Source: CAYTSW01 sp964440605 (GTDB lineage Bacteria > Planctomycetota > Phycisphaerae > Phycisphaerales > UBA1924). From it: a DNA stretch of 42,934 nt. Made by a program: the position numbers and the translations under genes. Below are positions 7,897-14,340 of the stretch, piece by piece (within the stretch, counting starts at the first letter, position 1; every line of letters begins with the position of its first letter). The stretch covers positions 1 to 42,934 of the forward strand of contig CAYTSW010000008.1 in the NCBI GenBank assembly GCA_964440605.1, given 5' to 3'. The notes beneath the pieces are model-generated. The model saw only the letters and a program-made list of their open reading frames with translations, did no database searches and was not told the DNA's origin.

Positions 7897-8634
7897 TCAC
7901 GACGCGCGACGACGACGCAGGCCAAAGAGGCCCGCTCCCGCCAGCACCGCAGCCGCGCCCGGCGAAGGAATGTCCACCGTCGTCAGCACGCTGAACGCCT
8001 CGCCTCCTCCAGCGGGGTCGACCAGGCCGATCGCGAACACCGTGTAGACGAAGCCCGCCTGAAGGTCGAGCGTCGGCAGGTCAACGAGGGCTCCGCCGCC
8101 GTCGTTCAAACGCACCTGCAACGCGTCGTACGAGCCCGGCGCCAGCGTCGCGTACCCCGAGTCGTTCTTGAACGTCAGCGACGGCACGAGCTCGCCGCCA
8201 CCGCTCAGGATCGAGACGTTCCCCGCGTCCGGCGAAGCGTGCACGATCCGCACCCGAGCGTTCTCCGGGTCGATCGTGTTGTCGTCGAACAGCACGATCG
8301 GCTGCAACGACGACACCAGGTTCGCCGCCACCAGCGTCACATCGCCCGCGTCCTCGAGCAGCTGCGGCCCGAAGAGGTCGAACGTGGGGCTCATCATGCC
8401 CGCGGGCGTGAGGTCGACGTCGTACTCGCCGTTCGCGAGCGTAACGTAGTCGGTCGCCGTGCCGTACTCGAAGCCGGGGATGAACAGACCGCCATTGGCG
8501 AGCACGTCCACCGTGCCGGCGTCGGGAGAGGCGTGCACCGCGCGGAGGCGGAAGTCCGCCTCCGCGGTCGGGGCAAGCCCCAGCACCGCCCCGCCGGCCA
8601 CAAGGCCGACTGAAACAAAAGTCAAGCGATTCAT
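7897..8634 (-). CDS. secreted DUF4397 protein with PEP-CTERM-like sorting tail
   Basis: Product of 245 residues. A signal peptide covers residues 1-26 (MNRLTFVSVGLVAGGAVLGL and so on, cut near AEA/DF). Two DUF4397-type units follow, each opening with the same phrase: RLRAVHASPDAGTVDVLANG and RVRIVHASPDAGNVSILSGG. DUF4397 proteins are secreted beta-rich domains of unknown role. The C-terminus (IPSPGAAAVLAGAGLFGL then RRRRAS) is a PEP-CTERM-like sorting signal: a proline motif, a membrane helix and an Arg cluster, expected to be processed by an exosortase-type enzyme not present in this window. ATG 8634 is chosen over the longer frame to 8826 because AGGAGAG lies 7 nt before it and the signal peptide starts there. 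Confidence 0.88.
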   Translation of the reverse strand: MNRLTFVSVGLVAGGAVLGLAPTAEADFRLRAVHASPDAGTVDVLANGGLFIPGFEYGTATDYVTLANGEYDVDLTPAGMMSPTFDLFGPQLLEDAGDVTLVAANLVSSLQPIVLFDDNTIDPENARVRIVHASPDAGNVSILSGGGELVPSLTFKNDSGYATLAPGSYDALQVRLNDGGGALVDLPTLDLQAGFVYTVFAIGLVDPAGGGEAFSVLTTVDIPSPGAAAVLAGAGLFGLRRRRAS

Positions 8635-9055
8635 AATAACTCTCCTCTGCCCCTGCGCAGGGACATAAGGGCAGCGCGGATCGCGCCGCGGCGATAAATC
8701 GGCCCCGCCACACGGCCGGGCCCGGGAAAACATGGCGCAAGGTGTCGGAGCGACGGGATGTGCGACCCGTTGCTCCATACCGGGCTCCGTTTCGGACCTA
8801 ACTCCGGTTTCAACATTCCGCCACAAAAACCGTCGCGCAACCTTCCGTCAGGAGCCCGTTATCGGCACTCTCCCTACCCTCGGGGTGCTATCACCATCAA
8901 CGCGTCGCCATCAACCAGGCCCGCGCGCTCGCCCATCCCGCCCGCGCAACGCCCCGGCCGAAATCGGGAGTGACGCAGGCTTCGCAAAGAGGGTGTAAAG
9001 CGCATGCCAACGCCGCTACACTCGCACCGCCCTCGAACGTCGGAGACCCCACCGC
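8635..9055. other. divergent intergenic region between the DUF4397 gene and sixA
   Basis: No gene was seen in these 421 bp. Near the DUF4397 start is a perfect 12-bp palindrome CCCTGCGCAGGG (8651-8662) in its likely 5' untranslated region, a possible operator. On the plus strand TACACT (9017-9022) is a plausible -10 for sixA, 33 nt before its GTG; the -35 region is weak. Confidence 0.4.
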
Positions 9056-9547
9056 GTGCGCCTCTATCTGATCCGCCACGGAAAAGCCGAGGCCGACTCT
9101 GACACCGGCCGGGATGAAGACCGTCCGCTGAAGCAGCGTGGCGTCAGGCAGGCCACGCGCCTCGGCAAACACCTGGGCTCCAACGGACACAAGCCCAAGC
9201 TCATCCTCTCATCCGGCCTCGTCCGCGCCGAGCAGACCGCCGACATCCTCGCCGAGTCGCTCAACGCCGAACGCGTCATCGAACCCGTCCTCGGCCTCGG
9301 ACACCGCGCGTCGGACGTCGTAGAAATCCTCGAACAGCTCCAACGCCAGCGCCAGGCCGACGCCCTGATCATCGTCGGGCACAACCCCCAGCTCGAGCAC
9401 CTCGTCGCCGTCCTCACCGAAGGACCGACCGCCAAGCCCGTCCGCATGCGCACCGGTCAGTGCGCCGTCCTCGACGTGCCCAACTCCGGCACGCCTCTGC
9501 TCGGCTCGGGCAAGCTCGTCGAAATGCTCCGCTTCGACGACGACTGA
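9056..9547 (+). CDS. sixA: phosphohistidine phosphatase SixA
   Basis: Product of 163 residues, starting at GTG 9056. Histidine phosphatase superfamily, SixA branch: the catalytic RHG motif is at residues 7-9 (MRLYLIRHGKAEAD), followed by EDRPLKQRGVRQATRLGKHL and the second catalytic His in IIVGHNPQLEHLVAVLTEG. SixA removes phosphate from histidine phosphocarriers; in E. coli it acts on the nitrogen phosphotransferase protein NPr and was first described for ArcB. The length matches the family (about 160). There is only a weak GGAG-like site before the GTG. Downstream is a GNRA-loop hairpin (9582-9601). Confidence 0.92.
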   Translation: MRLYLIRHGKAEADSDTGRDEDRPLKQRGVRQATRLGKHLGSNGHKPKLILSSGLVRAEQTADILAESLNAERVIEPVLGLGHRASDVVEILEQLQRQRQADALIIVGHNPQLEHLVAVLTEGPTAKPVRMRTGQCAVLDVPNSGTPLLGSGKLVEMLRFDDD

Positions 9548-9581
9548 GCCGCGCCCAGCTTGCACGCTCGCTCGAAACGAG

Positions 9582-9601
9582 CACCGGGCGCGAGCCCGGT
9601 G
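9582..9601 (+). repeat. repeated hairpin element, copy 1 (GCGA tetraloop)
   Basis: Perfect 8-bp stem CACCGGGC / GCCCGGTG closed by GCGA, 34 nt past the sixA stop. A second copy with the same stem and GCAA loop is at 14247-14266. It could end or protect the sixA transcript; no U-tract follows. Confidence 0.6.
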
Positions 9602-9775
9602 GCCGTTGCGCCCCCGTTCCAAGACGCGCTCGCCCTGCCCATCCCTTCCGACCGCAGCGCCCGTCCACCGTTTCCCGTCATTCCTTCGGCTAGCGAGCGC
9701 ATTGTCCTTCCAATCGTCAGCGAACGCGGGTAGTGTTCAGACGCCCCCCCTCGGGCCTCAGAAAGGTGTGCCGCC

Positions 9776-11173
9776 GTGACCACAGTCGACCACAACGCCC
9801 CCGCTCCGAACACGCCCACCGACTTCAAGTGGGAGCCCCAGCCCGAAGGCCAGAAGCTCGTCGACGAGCTCCTCACCGCCTTCCTCGACGCCTGCCCCAC
9901 CGCCGCCCACCTCGCCGAGGACATGAAGCACAAGGCCGGCACCCGCTTCAAGGACTGGGTCGACCACATCGCCGTCGACGCGACCGACGACGTCCGCGCT
10001 CGCCTCGAAGCCACCGGCTTCACCCGCAGGCCACTCCCCGGCGCCGAAGACCGCTACGTCCACGACGGCGCCATCTTCCCCGCCATCATCCTGCGCGACG
10101 ACCCGGCCACCCGCGTCGGCATCAAGGTCGACTCCGTCGCCACCTTCGCCGCCACCCATCAGCTCTCGGGTGAGTCCATCCTCGGCGAGCCCGGCTCCCG
10201 CGTCCGCTTCGTCCGTGCCTGCAAGTGCACCGATACAGCCGAGCTCTGGGTCGTCGAGCGTCACGGCTGCCGGAACATGACCCCCACCAACGACGACGAC
10301 GCCACCATCATCACCGCCCAGCACTGGCTCGAGACCATCCGCACCCGCCCCCGCGCCGGGCTCAACGAACCCGAGCTCCTCGACGCCACCATCCACATGC
10401 TCGAGCAGGCCGTCGACGCCATCGGCGTCGACTGGACCTGCGACCTCTTCTTCTGGGGCGAACGCGAATACTGGCAACGCTTCAACCGCGCCGCCCGCGT
10501 GCAGTACGAACGCCAGAACGCCCTCGGCCTCGGCTGGGCCAACCACGACCACCACACCTACCGCTGCTCACGCGACCACTACCCCAGGGTCATCAAGGTC
10601 CTCGAGACCCTCGGCTTCCATTGCCGCGAACGTTTCCACGCCGGCGCCGAGGCCGGCTGGGGCGCTCAGGTCCTCGAGCAGCCCACCGCCGGCATCACCA
10701 TCTTCGCCGACGTCGACATGGCCCCCGAAGAAGTCCTCTTCGACTTCGCCCACGAGGGATTCAACGACAAGCGAGCCGAACTCGGCACCGTCGGCCTCTG
10801 GGTCGGACTCCACGGCGAGTCCATCCTCGCCGCGGGCATGCACCACCTCGAATGCCAGTTCGACTGGCACGCCCTCAAGGACCAGCTCCAGGCCGAAGCC
10901 GGCATCGGCACGATGGACCCCTTCACTACCTTCCCCTTCCTCCGCCAGGCCTTCACCGAGGGCGAGCGTTGGCCCGTCCATCACGACCGCATCCAGCGAC
11001 TCCTCGACGAACAGCTCATCACCGACGAACAGGCCAACGACTTCCGCACTAAGGGCGCCATCGGCTCCCACCTCGAAAACCTCGAACGCAACGACGGCTT
11101 CAAGGGCTTCAACCAGCAGGGCGTCAGCGACATCATCTCGAGAACCGACCCCCGCAAACTCGTCAACGCCTGA
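9776..11173 (+). CDS. conserved-looking protein of unknown function, possibly VOC-like
   Basis: Product of 465 residues from GTG 9776, with AGAAAGG 11 nt upstream. There is no signal peptide or membrane helix, so it is probably cytoplasmic. I do not recognise the family with confidence. Visible marks are a His cluster NHDHHTYRCSRDHYP, then VLETLGFHCRERF, AGAEAGWGAQVLEQP and IFADVDM, which together read like a vicinal-oxygen-chelate (glyoxalase or dioxygenase-like) module with candidate metal-binding His and Glu. A second His motif, AAGMHHLECQFDWHAL, follows. The C-terminal 80 residues look helical. A metal-dependent dioxygenase or isomerase is possible but this is inference. The gene stands alone between sixA and a convergent SRPBCC-like gene. 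Confidence 0.8.
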   Translation: MTTVDHNAPAPNTPTDFKWEPQPEGQKLVDELLTAFLDACPTAAHLAEDMKHKAGTRFKDWVDHIAVDATDDVRARLEATGFTRRPLPGAEDRYVHDGAIFPAIILRDDPATRVGIKVDSVATFAATHQLSGESILGEPGSRVRFVRACKCTDTAELWVVERHGCRNMTPTNDDDATIITAQHWLETIRTRPRAGLNEPELLDATIHMLEQAVDAIGVDWTCDLFFWGEREYWQRFNRAARVQYERQNALGLGWANHDHHTYRCSRDHYPRVIKVLETLGFHCRERFHAGAEAGWGAQVLEQPTAGITIFADVDMAPEEVLFDFAHEGFNDKRAELGTVGLWVGLHGESILAAGMHHLECQFDWHALKDQLQAEAGIGTMDPFTTFPFLRQAFTEGERWPVHHDRIQRLLDEQLITDEQANDFRTKGAIGSHLENLERNDGFKGFNQQGVSDIISRTDPRKLVNA

Positions 11174-11296
11174 CCGGATCAGACGGACGCCACGCGCCGG
11201 GCACGTCGGGTGCCACTGACCTCGGCTCTGCGACGTCAGCGCTCCGCGGACATCCTCTGCCCTACTCGAACGCTCGCACAATGCCCAACTCAAAAA

Positions 11297-11776
11297 TCAG
11301 GCCCGCCGCGCGCCCCAAGCCAGCAGCACACGCTGTCGCTGAGCGACATACTGCTCGACGTCGGGCTGGATCCAGAGCCGCTGCACCATCCCGCCACCGA
11401 CGTGGGCGTAGCACACCTGATCTTCCAGCAGCGTCCCGGCTCCGTCCTTGTGCAGCAGCATCTCGTGACGCCACTTGGTGTAGGGCCCGTCGACCTGCTC
11501 CAACACGAGGCGGCTCGGCGCGTCCAATGCCGTCACCCGCAGCCGCCAGACACTCCGCGAGGATCCACGCCGCACCTCCAGCGCGATCTCCGATCCGCGG
11601 CGGAGCACGCCGCTCGCCGGCTCGTCCACCATCGCGGTCACCCAGCCCTCGCCAAGCGCCACGGCCGATTCTGCCCGAATGAGGTAGTCGAAGATTGTTC
11701 CCCGAAATACGGGGATCCGTACCGATGATGCGATGACACGCTCGTCATTTGCCAAACTGAACGGCTGACGTTGCAT
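11297..11776 (-). CDS. SRPBCC-fold (START-like) protein
   Basis: Product of 159 residues from ATG 11776; the open frame continues upstream to 12040 but that part is Arg-rich non-coding-looking sequence. The order fits polyketide cyclase/START-like proteins: a first strand with VIASSVRIPVFRGTIFDYLI, a helix, GWVTAMVDEPASGVLRRGS, strands such as RLRVTALDAPSRLVLEQVDG and WRHEMLLHKDGAGTLLEDQV, and a long C-terminal helix. Such proteins bind hydrophobic ligands in a helix-grip cavity; no ligand can be assigned. It is divergent from the first bactofilin-type gene, with 222 bp between the starts. Confidence 0.75.
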   Translation of the reverse strand: MQRQPFSLANDERVIASSVRIPVFRGTIFDYLIRAESAVALGEGWVTAMVDEPASGVLRRGSEIALEVRRGSSRSVWRLRVTALDAPSRLVLEQVDGPYTKWRHEMLLHKDGAGTLLEDQVCYAHVGGGMVQRLWIQPDVEQYVAQRQRVLLAWGARRA

Positions 11777-11998
11777 GACATCAGTCTCGGCATCTCGTCC
11801 GAGTTGTCGCCGGGCTTCATGCGAGAATCGGGAAAGCCCAACACGCAGAGCCCCCGGCTGGTCCTCGGAACGCGGGACCCCCCGCACCCGACGCGGTCGT
11901 CGGCGTCTCGATGCTCTCGCAGCATGCCCGCCGATAAAGCCCGCCCGGGCGCGCGTTGTCCCGCAGCCGTCCTTCCGGAGGCTTGCGAGACGCACCAC

Positions 11999-12442
11999 AT
12001 GACCAGGGCCATCACACTCCGCCGCGTGCGCTGCTACCACTGCCGGGCCGACTTCGATGTCGGCTCCCGCGCCATGACCGTCTCCTGCCCGAGCTGCTAC
12101 CGGCGCGTCGAGGTCACCGACGTCGACGTGCGCGGCATGCGCTTCGGTGGCGCGGTCGAGACGTGCGGGCGCATCGCCGTCGCCGGGCGCAGTCGTCTGT
12201 CAGCCAAGAGCTTGCGTTCGAGCCTGAGCGTTGAGATCGAAGGCGACGTCGACACCCGCCTCGTCGCCGGGCCAGCCGTCCGACTCGGCGCCCAGGCCAG
12301 CCTCAAGGGCGACTGCGAGGCCGAGGTCCTGCGCGTCGACGAAGGAGCGCGGATCGCCGGCGGGTTCTTCCGAGTGGGCCGCCCGGAGAGACCGGGCCCA
12401 GGCGAATCGCCGTCCACGCCCAAGACTCCGGCAACACGCTGA
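11999..12442 (+). CDS. zinc-ribbon bactofilin-like protein 1
   Basis: Product of 147 residues. The N-terminus is a CxxC...CxxC zinc ribbon with C12, C15, C30 and C33 (CYHC and CPSC). It is followed at about 45-126 by short alternating strands with Gly turns (RFGGAVETCGRIAVAGRS, SVEIEGDVDTRL, ASLKGDCEAEVLRVDEG), the right-handed beta-helix look of bactofilins. The Pro-rich end is disordered. Bactofilins polymerise without nucleotide into filaments that organise cell shape or the envelope. The zinc ribbon may bind a partner or nucleic acid (inference). A GGAGG-type site is 17-20 nt upstream of ATG 11999, farther than usual. It is the first of three related genes in the same orientation. Confidence 0.72.
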   Translation: MTRAITLRRVRCYHCRADFDVGSRAMTVSCPSCYRRVEVTDVDVRGMRFGGAVETCGRIAVAGRSRLSAKSLRSSLSVEIEGDVDTRLVAGPAVRLGAQASLKGDCEAEVLRVDEGARIAGGFFRVGRPERPGPGESPSTPKTPATR

Positions 12443-12834
12443 GCCCACACCCCCGCGTGCGGAGACGGAGCCCGGATACGCGACGAGCTCGACTCTTCGC
12501 CGCCGCCCCCGATTCGGGAATCAATGCTGTGCTCCCGCGCCGTTTTTCGCCGCGTTCGAGCGGTCATGCGGCGCTCAGCGCCCGGGCCCGCTCGATGACG
12601 GCGATACGAAACAGGGTCGGAGAGTTCCAATTTGCGCGATCGCGCACCGGTGCGGCGTGAAAGTGCGCCCCGCGTTGCGCGTTGTCCGGTCGCCTCGCCG
12701 ATCCCCGCTGCCCGTTGCATCGCGGAGCCTCGGCGTCGCACACCGATTGGATCCTCGGCGCGTCCCGATCGGCGGGACGCCCGGCACACCGACGCGGCGG
12801 CCGCGAAGCCGCCGGCGCAAGGAGGCGTCACGCT
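12443..12834. other. intergenic region between bactofilin-like genes 1 and 2
   Basis: No gene was seen in these 392 bp. It contains a perfect 14-bp palindrome TGCGCGATCGCGCA (12633-12646), about 190 bp before the second gene, which could be an operator. It ends in a strong AAGGAGG Shine-Dalgarno (12819-12825). Confidence 0.4.
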
Positions 12835-13386
12835 ATGGCCCAGAACACCCAGAGCGACCAGGTCACCGTCATCGGCATCGACACCCACATCACCGGGCAG
12901 ATGCACTTCTCGAACACCGCCCGCATCCTCGGCAAGTTCGACGGCTCGATCACCTCCGACGGCGAGGTGCAGATCGGCGACACCGCCACCTGCAAGGCCA
13001 CCATCGAGGCCCAACGCGTGGTCATCGACGGCGCCGTCGAAGGCGACATCACCGCCCACGAAAAGCTCGCCCTCAACGCCTCGGCCGACATCTCGGGCGA
13101 CCTCAACGCCCGCACCCTCTCCGTCGCCGAGGGCGCCACCTTTGTCGGGTACTGCCGCGTCGGCGCCGACACGACCAGCGGTGGCAAGGCCGCCTCCAAG
13201 ACCTCCCAGATGGAAACCAAGAACTCGTCCCAGATGGAAGCCAAGAGCTCGTCGCCCACCCCCGCCGCCGCGACCTCCTCCAAGGCTGCGTCGGATGACG
13301 ACGCGAGCGACGAGGCCAAGGGCGAGTCGCGCAACGGCTCGGCCAAGCGCGACGCCGAAGCGCTGCTCACCGCCCGCTCCTCGTGA
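12835..13386 (+). CDS. bactofilin (polymer-forming cytoskeletal protein)
   Basis: Product of 183 residues with a textbook AAGGAGG nine bases before ATG 12835. Residues 11-118 are a canonical bactofilin core: VTVIGIDTHITGQMHFSNTA, RILGKFDGSI, VVIDGAVEGDITAHEKLAL and ADISGDLNARTLSVAEGATF, with regular Gly-Asp turns of the beta-helix. The core should self-assemble into filaments at the membrane and scaffold envelope enzymes. Residues 125-183 are a Ser/Lys/Ala/Asp-rich disordered tail with a short internal duplication (SQMETKNS, SQMEAKSS). Unlike its two neighbours it has no zinc ribbon. The strong ribosome binding site suggests it is the most abundant of the three. Confidence 0.92.
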   Translation: MAQNTQSDQVTVIGIDTHITGQMHFSNTARILGKFDGSITSDGEVQIGDTATCKATIEAQRVVIDGAVEGDITAHEKLALNASADISGDLNARTLSVAEGATFVGYCRVGADTTSGGKAASKTSQMETKNSSQMEAKSSSPTPAAATSSKAASDDDASDEAKGESRNGSAKRDAEALLTARSS

Positions 13387-13572
13387 ACCCGAGCGGCCTC
13401 CGGGCGTCGTAACGGACGAACTCTCCATTGCGTGCCCGCCTGATCGTCCGGAACGACGGATGAAGGACTCCTTGTGGCACGGGCCCCGCCCGCCGCGACG
13501 GTGGTGGGCGGGGCGTGCTTTGTCGATGTCGCGCGCGCAAGCGGGCGTGCACGAGCCCAGGGCCGAACCGTG

Positions 13573-14127
13573 ATGGCGTTGATGCGCGAGTCAGATCCCG
13601 GGACCGCCGAGACCGATCCGCCGCTCCCGATCCCACTCGGGCCGCGCTGCGTCGCGTGCCGCGAGCCCATGCCCGAGGTCTCGCCCCTGCGCCGCCACAC
13701 CCTCATCGCCTGCCCCGCGTGCGGCGAGCGCCAGCTCCCGGGCGATGTCACGCTCACACCCGCCATGGGTGAGGAGGAGATCAAAGCGGCCGGCGTCGTC
13801 GAAGTGCCCGCGGGCGGCAGCGCCGCGGGCGTCCGAATCATCGCCGGCGCCGGCGTGCTCATCAGCGGCGTGTTCCGAGGCGACCTCCGGTGCCAGGGCG
13901 GGGTGGTGGTGGCGGCAACCGGCAGCGCACGCGGCTCGATCGCCGCGGCTTCCGTCATGGTGCTCGAGGGCGGGCTGGTGGATGCGAGCGTGCGCCTGTC
14001 CGCGCCGGCGCGGTCGAGGCGGACGAGGCCGACCGCCGGCGGCACGCCGCGTCCGCAGATCGAGGCGAAGCCGAGGACGCCCGTCGAGGAGGCGGAGGTG
14101 GATCCGTTGACGGGGCGGGCGTGGTGA
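13573..14127 (+). CDS. zinc-ribbon bactofilin-like protein 2
   Basis: Product of 184 residues from ATG 13573; GTG 13570 and ATG 13582 are alternatives and no Shine-Dalgarno decides between them. The zinc ribbon uses C26, C29, C47 and C50 (RCVACRE and ACPACGE), matching protein 1 in plan but not in sequence. Residues 72-142 show bactofilin-like strands: GVVEVPAGGSAAGVRIIAGA, VLISGVFRGDLRCQGGVVVA, ASVMVLEGGLVDASVRL. A basic then acidic, Pro-rich tail follows. The tandem location after a bona fide bactofilin supports the assignment. A role in co-assembly with the middle protein is an inference. Confidence 0.72.
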   Translation: MALMRESDPGTAETDPPLPIPLGPRCVACREPMPEVSPLRRHTLIACPACGERQLPGDVTLTPAMGEEEIKAAGVVEVPAGGSAAGVRIIAGAGVLISGVFRGDLRCQGGVVVAATGSARGSIAAASVMVLEGGLVDASVRLSAPARSRRTRPTAGGTPRPQIEAKPRTPVEEAEVDPLTGRAW

Positions 14128-14153
14128 GCGAGGCGACGGAAGAGCAGGGCAGT

Positions 14154-14201
14154 ACACAGAGGCGCAGAGGGAACGCAGGACACAGAGGGGAGACACAGAG
14201 G
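14154..14201. repeat. ACACAGAGG short repeat cluster
   Basis: ACACAGAGG occurs at 14154, 14180 and 14193, with related CGCAGAGG between them, in the spacer after the third bactofilin-type gene. Similar CACAGAG-rich interspersed repeats are seen in many environmental bacterial genomes. The composition is clearly unlike the surrounding coding DNA. It is non-coding; a minus-strand frame across it would give only a Cys/Leu/Pro-rich spurious peptide. Confidence 0.65.
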
Positions 14202-14246
14202 GAAGACAGGGGCGTAAGACTTGGAAGCCGAGCGCGATGCAACGAT

Positions 14247-14266
14247 CACCGGGCGCAAGCCCGGTG
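14247..14266 (+). repeat. repeated hairpin element, copy 2 (GCAA tetraloop)
   Basis: Same 8-bp stem as the element after sixA (CACCGGGC / GCCCGGTG), with loop GCAA. Flanking bases differ, except for GGC after the stem. It lies 120 nt past the stop of the third bactofilin-type gene. Confidence 0.6.
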
Positions 14267-14290
14267 GCGTTGGATGACGCCTCGGGTGGG

Positions 14291-14323
14291 GGCGTTACGA
14301 TGCGACCGCGTTGTGGTAACGCC
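14291..14323 (+). promoter_or_regulatory. inverted repeat in the leader of the S10 peptidase gene
   Basis: GGCGTTAC (14291-14298) and GTAACGCC (14316-14323) form a perfect 8-bp inverted repeat with a 17-nt spacer, ending just before the GAAAGGGG ribosome binding site. TACGAT (14296-14301) within it could be a -10. It may be an operator or a leader hairpin; no regulator is known. Confidence 0.35.
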
Positions 14324-14340
14324 GAAAGGGGCTCCCGCTC

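Noticed and set aside
13955..14242. Minus-strand frame of Leu/Cys/Pro/Ser-rich residues across the ACACAGAGG patch
   Set aside because: A typical spurious product of CACAGAG repeats; it overlaps the third bactofilin-type gene.
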